64,000 bases of DNA from Mycobacterium sp. EPa45 (lineage in GTDB: Bacteria; Actinomycetota; Actinomycetes; Mycobacteriales; Mycobacteriaceae). The DNA lies in contig NZ_CP011773.1 in NCBI RefSeq assembly GCF_001021385.1, forward strand, positions 3,658,001-3,722,000. The letters run 5' to 3'. Shown in pieces: positions 58,304-64,000 of this stretch (the first letter of the stretch is position 1; each line of letters opens with the position of its first letter). Position numbers and translations under genes: made by a program. A model generated the notes under the pieces. That model ran no database searches. It had not been told where the DNA came from and saw only the letters and a program-made list of their open reading frames with translations.

Positions 58304-60091
58304 TTGCCAGTGGCACACCTGCTCGGCGCCGAAGCGCTCCATCTCGAATATCCGACTCAGGTGGTCTTCGAATCCGTGACCGTCGGTGTGAACGACGGTG
58401 CCCGTATCGGGATTGTCGGGCGCAACGGCGACGGCAAGTCCAGCCTGATGGCGATGCTGACCGGGCGGCTCTCGCCCGATTCGGGCCGGGTGACCCGGCG
58501 CGGCGGGCTGCGCGTCACCGCTCTCGACCAGGCCGACACCATGCCGCCCCAGAGCACCGTCGGTGAACTGCTCGTCGGCGACATCCCCGAGCACGAATGG
58601 GCGGGCAACCCCCGCATCCGCGACGTCGTCGCCGGACTGGTGGCCGATCTCGACTGGCAGTCGCCGATGTCCGCGCTGTCCGGCGGGCAGCGTCGGCGGG
58701 TGCAGTTGGCAGCGCTGCTGATCGGAGACTGGGACGTTATCGCCCTCGACGAGCCGACCAACCACCTCGACATCGAAGGCATCACCTGGCTGGCCGAGCA
58801 CCTCAAGTCGCGGTGGCCGCGCAATGCCGGGGGCCTGCTTCTGGTCACTCACGACCGCTGGTTCCTCGACGAGGTCGCCGACACCACGTGGGAGGTGCAC
58901 GACGGGGTCGTCGAGCCGTTCGACGGCGGATACGCGGCGTATGTGCTCCAGCGCGTCGAACGCGACCGTGTCGCCGCCGCCGCGGAGGCCAAGCGGCAGA
59001 ACCTGATGCGCAAGGAACTGGCCTGGCTGCGTCGCGGCGCCCCGGCCCGAACGTCCAAGCCGAAATTCCGCATTGACGCGGCCAACCAGCTGATCGAAGA
59101 CGTGCCGCCGCTTCGCAACGGGGTCGAGTTGGCCAAGCTGGCCACTGCACGGCTGGGCAAGGACGTCATCGACCTGCTCGACGTGTCGGTCGCTTATGAC
59201 GGTAAACCCGTTCTCCGCGATGTGGAATGGCGCATTGCGCCTGGTGAACGCACCGGCATCGTCGGCGCCAACGGCGCGGGAAAGTCGACGCTGCTGGGGT
59301 TGATCGCGGGAACGCTGAACCCCGATTCGGGCCGGGTCAAGCGCGGCAAGACGGTGCGGCTGGCGATGCTCGACCAGCAATCCAGTCAGCTCACCGAGAT
59401 CGCCGACGACATGGTCCGCGAAGTCGTCGGTCGGCTCAAGACCGATTACCAGGTGGACGGCAAGGACATCACCCCCACACAGTTGTTGGAGCGCTTGGGT
59501 TTTCGCCGAGAGCAGCTCTCGTCGCGGGTCGGTGAGCTCTCGGGAGGACAGCGCAGGCGACTGCAGTTGATGCTGACGCTGCTGGAGGAGCCCAACGTCT
59601 TGGTGCTCGACGAGCCGACCAACGACGTCGACATCGACATGCTGTCGGCCACCGAGGATCTGCTCGACTCATGGCCGGGCACTCTGATCGTGGTCTCCCA
59701 CGATCGGTACCTGCTCGAGCGGGTCACCGATCAGCAGTACGCCATCCTCGACGGCCACTTGCGGCATCTGCCGGGCGGGATCGACGAGTACCTGCGCATC
59801 AAGGCGCGCCGGGAGTCTGCCGGTGGTGCGTCGACACCAGCGCGACAAGAAGCTGCCGCGCCGGCGCTGTCGGGTGCCGAATTGCGCGGTGTGGAAAAGG
59901 AAATCGCATCCCTGGACCGGGCGCTGAGCAAACTGAGCGACCGGGTGAACGCCAAACACGTCGAATTGGCCGAGCATGACCAGTCCGACCATGTCGGCTT
60001 GGGCAAGCTGACGCAGCAGCTGCGCGATCTGGAGGCCGAGGTGGCCGAGAAGGAGAACCGCTGGCTGGAGCTGTCCGAGCTGGTCGACTAG
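58304..60091 (+). CDS. ABC-F family ATPase
   Basis: 595 residues from TTG 58304 (GTG 58310 is also possible). Two ABC domains: first Walker A GRNGDGKSS, signature LSGGQRRRVQLA, Walker B IALDEPTNHLDI; second GANGAGKST, LSGGQRRRLQLM, VLVLDEPTNDVDI. A linker between them and a C-terminal coiled coil (from about 520) are ABC-F features; there is no membrane domain. ABC-F proteins act on the ribosome, some giving antibiotic resistance. By position it matches the split Rv1668c/Rv1667c of M. tuberculosis but is intact here. Confidence 0.93.
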   Translation: MPVAHLLGAEALHLEYPTQVVFESVTVGVNDGARIGIVGRNGDGKSSLMAMLTGRLSPDSGRVTRRGGLRVTALDQADTMPPQSTVGELLVGDIPEHEWAGNPRIRDVVAGLVADLDWQSPMSALSGGQRRRVQLAALLIGDWDVIALDEPTNHLDIEGITWLAEHLKSRWPRNAGGLLLVTHDRWFLDEVADTTWEVHDGVVEPFDGGYAAYVLQRVERDRVAAAAEAKRQNLMRKELAWLRRGAPARTSKPKFRIDAANQLIEDVPPLRNGVELAKLATARLGKDVIDLLDVSVAYDGKPVLRDVEWRIAPGERTGIVGANGAGKSTLLGLIAGTLNPDSGRVKRGKTVRLAMLDQQSSQLTEIADDMVREVVGRLKTDYQVDGKDITPTQLLERLGFRREQLSSRVGELSGGQRRRLQLMLTLLEEPNVLVLDEPTNDVDIDMLSATEDLLDSWPGTLIVVSHDRYLLERVTDQQYAILDGHLRHLPGGIDEYLRIKARRESAGGASTPARQEAAAPALSGAELRGVEKEIASLDRALSKLSDRVNAKHVELAEHDQSDHVGLGKLTQQLRDLEAEVAEKENRWLELSELVD

Positions 60092-60092
60092 C

Positions 60093-62709
<2,617 letters not shown>

Positions 62710-62749
62710 GAAGTGCTCCTTAGTCTTTGGTCTAGCGGATTTAGTTCTC

Positions 62750-64000
<1,251 letters not shown>

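Noticed and set aside
58196..59380. A very long open frame continuing the acyl-CoA ligase gene upstream to a total of 1395 codons
   Set aside because: The extra part is antisense to the ABC-F ATPase gene and has no family motifs; a GTG at 58195 with a good ribosome site gives the expected 1000-residue protein.

Overview
This window is chromosomal DNA from a rapidly growing Mycobacterium (Mycolicibacterium-type). The right two thirds (about 26.9-64 kb) is colinear, with insertions and losses, with the M. tuberculosis interval der (Rv1713) down to argF (Rv1656). A complete 16S-23S-5S operon lies directly downstream of tyrS, which is the rrnB position of rapid growers. The spacer between 16S and 23S holds no tRNA. 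Coding is dense and GC-rich, with many ATGA, GTGA and TGATG overlaps.

Layout. 0-6.5 kb: five minus-strand genes (type III CoA-transferase, two amidohydrolase-2 proteins, an acetoacetate-decarboxylase-fold protein, an SDR) face a divergent IclR regulator across an inverted repeat; this looks like an uncharacterised catabolic operon. 6.5-9.9 kb: a small secreted protein whose ribosome site lies in a strong hairpin, then a SARP-FHA regulator (EmbR-like) coupled to a membrane Ser/Thr kinase with an NHL beta-propeller. 10.3-13.6 kb: arsenic/cadmium island (arsC, a decayed second arsC, acr3, arsR, cadI, divergent arsR). 13.76-14.09 kb: multiply frameshifted remnant of a dihydrolipoamide dehydrogenase gene. 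14.1-15.4 kb: an IS481-family element flanked by 15-bp direct repeats, sitting inside an attachment site.

15.4-24.9 kb: a 9.5-kb element integrated in tRNA-Pro(GGG), bounded by 43-bp direct repeats. It carries a tyrosine integrase, an excisionase-like protein, a RepA/primase-type ATPase, a WhiB protein, a scaffold-like protein, an HK97-type capsid, a glycosyltransferase-like protein and a divergent three-gene plus-strand cargo block. No terminase, portal or tail gene is visible, so it resembles a phiRv1/phiRv2-type minimal prophage or a capsid-encoding satellite. It is the main accessory system here.

25-43.6 kb: TauE/SafE permease, nitroreductase, small secreted protein, then the conserved chromosome block (der, cmk, rluB, scpB, scpA, parA, xerD, NUDIX, pyrG, mctB-like, steA-like, recN, nadK, tlyA, small protein, HAD phosphatase, TPR protein). 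43.7-49.4 kb: rrn operon with terminator, leader and promoter. 49.4-60.1 kb: tyrS, mpg, an ABC exporter with its TetR regulator, acyltransferase, Trm112-like protein, secreted protein, a lipase/acyl-CoA synthetase fusion (Rv1683 type) and an ABC-F ATPase. 60.1-64 kb: arginine genes argH, argG, argR, argF (partial). argH carries an apparent single-base deletion that splits it into two frames; this is either a real lesion or a sequence error.
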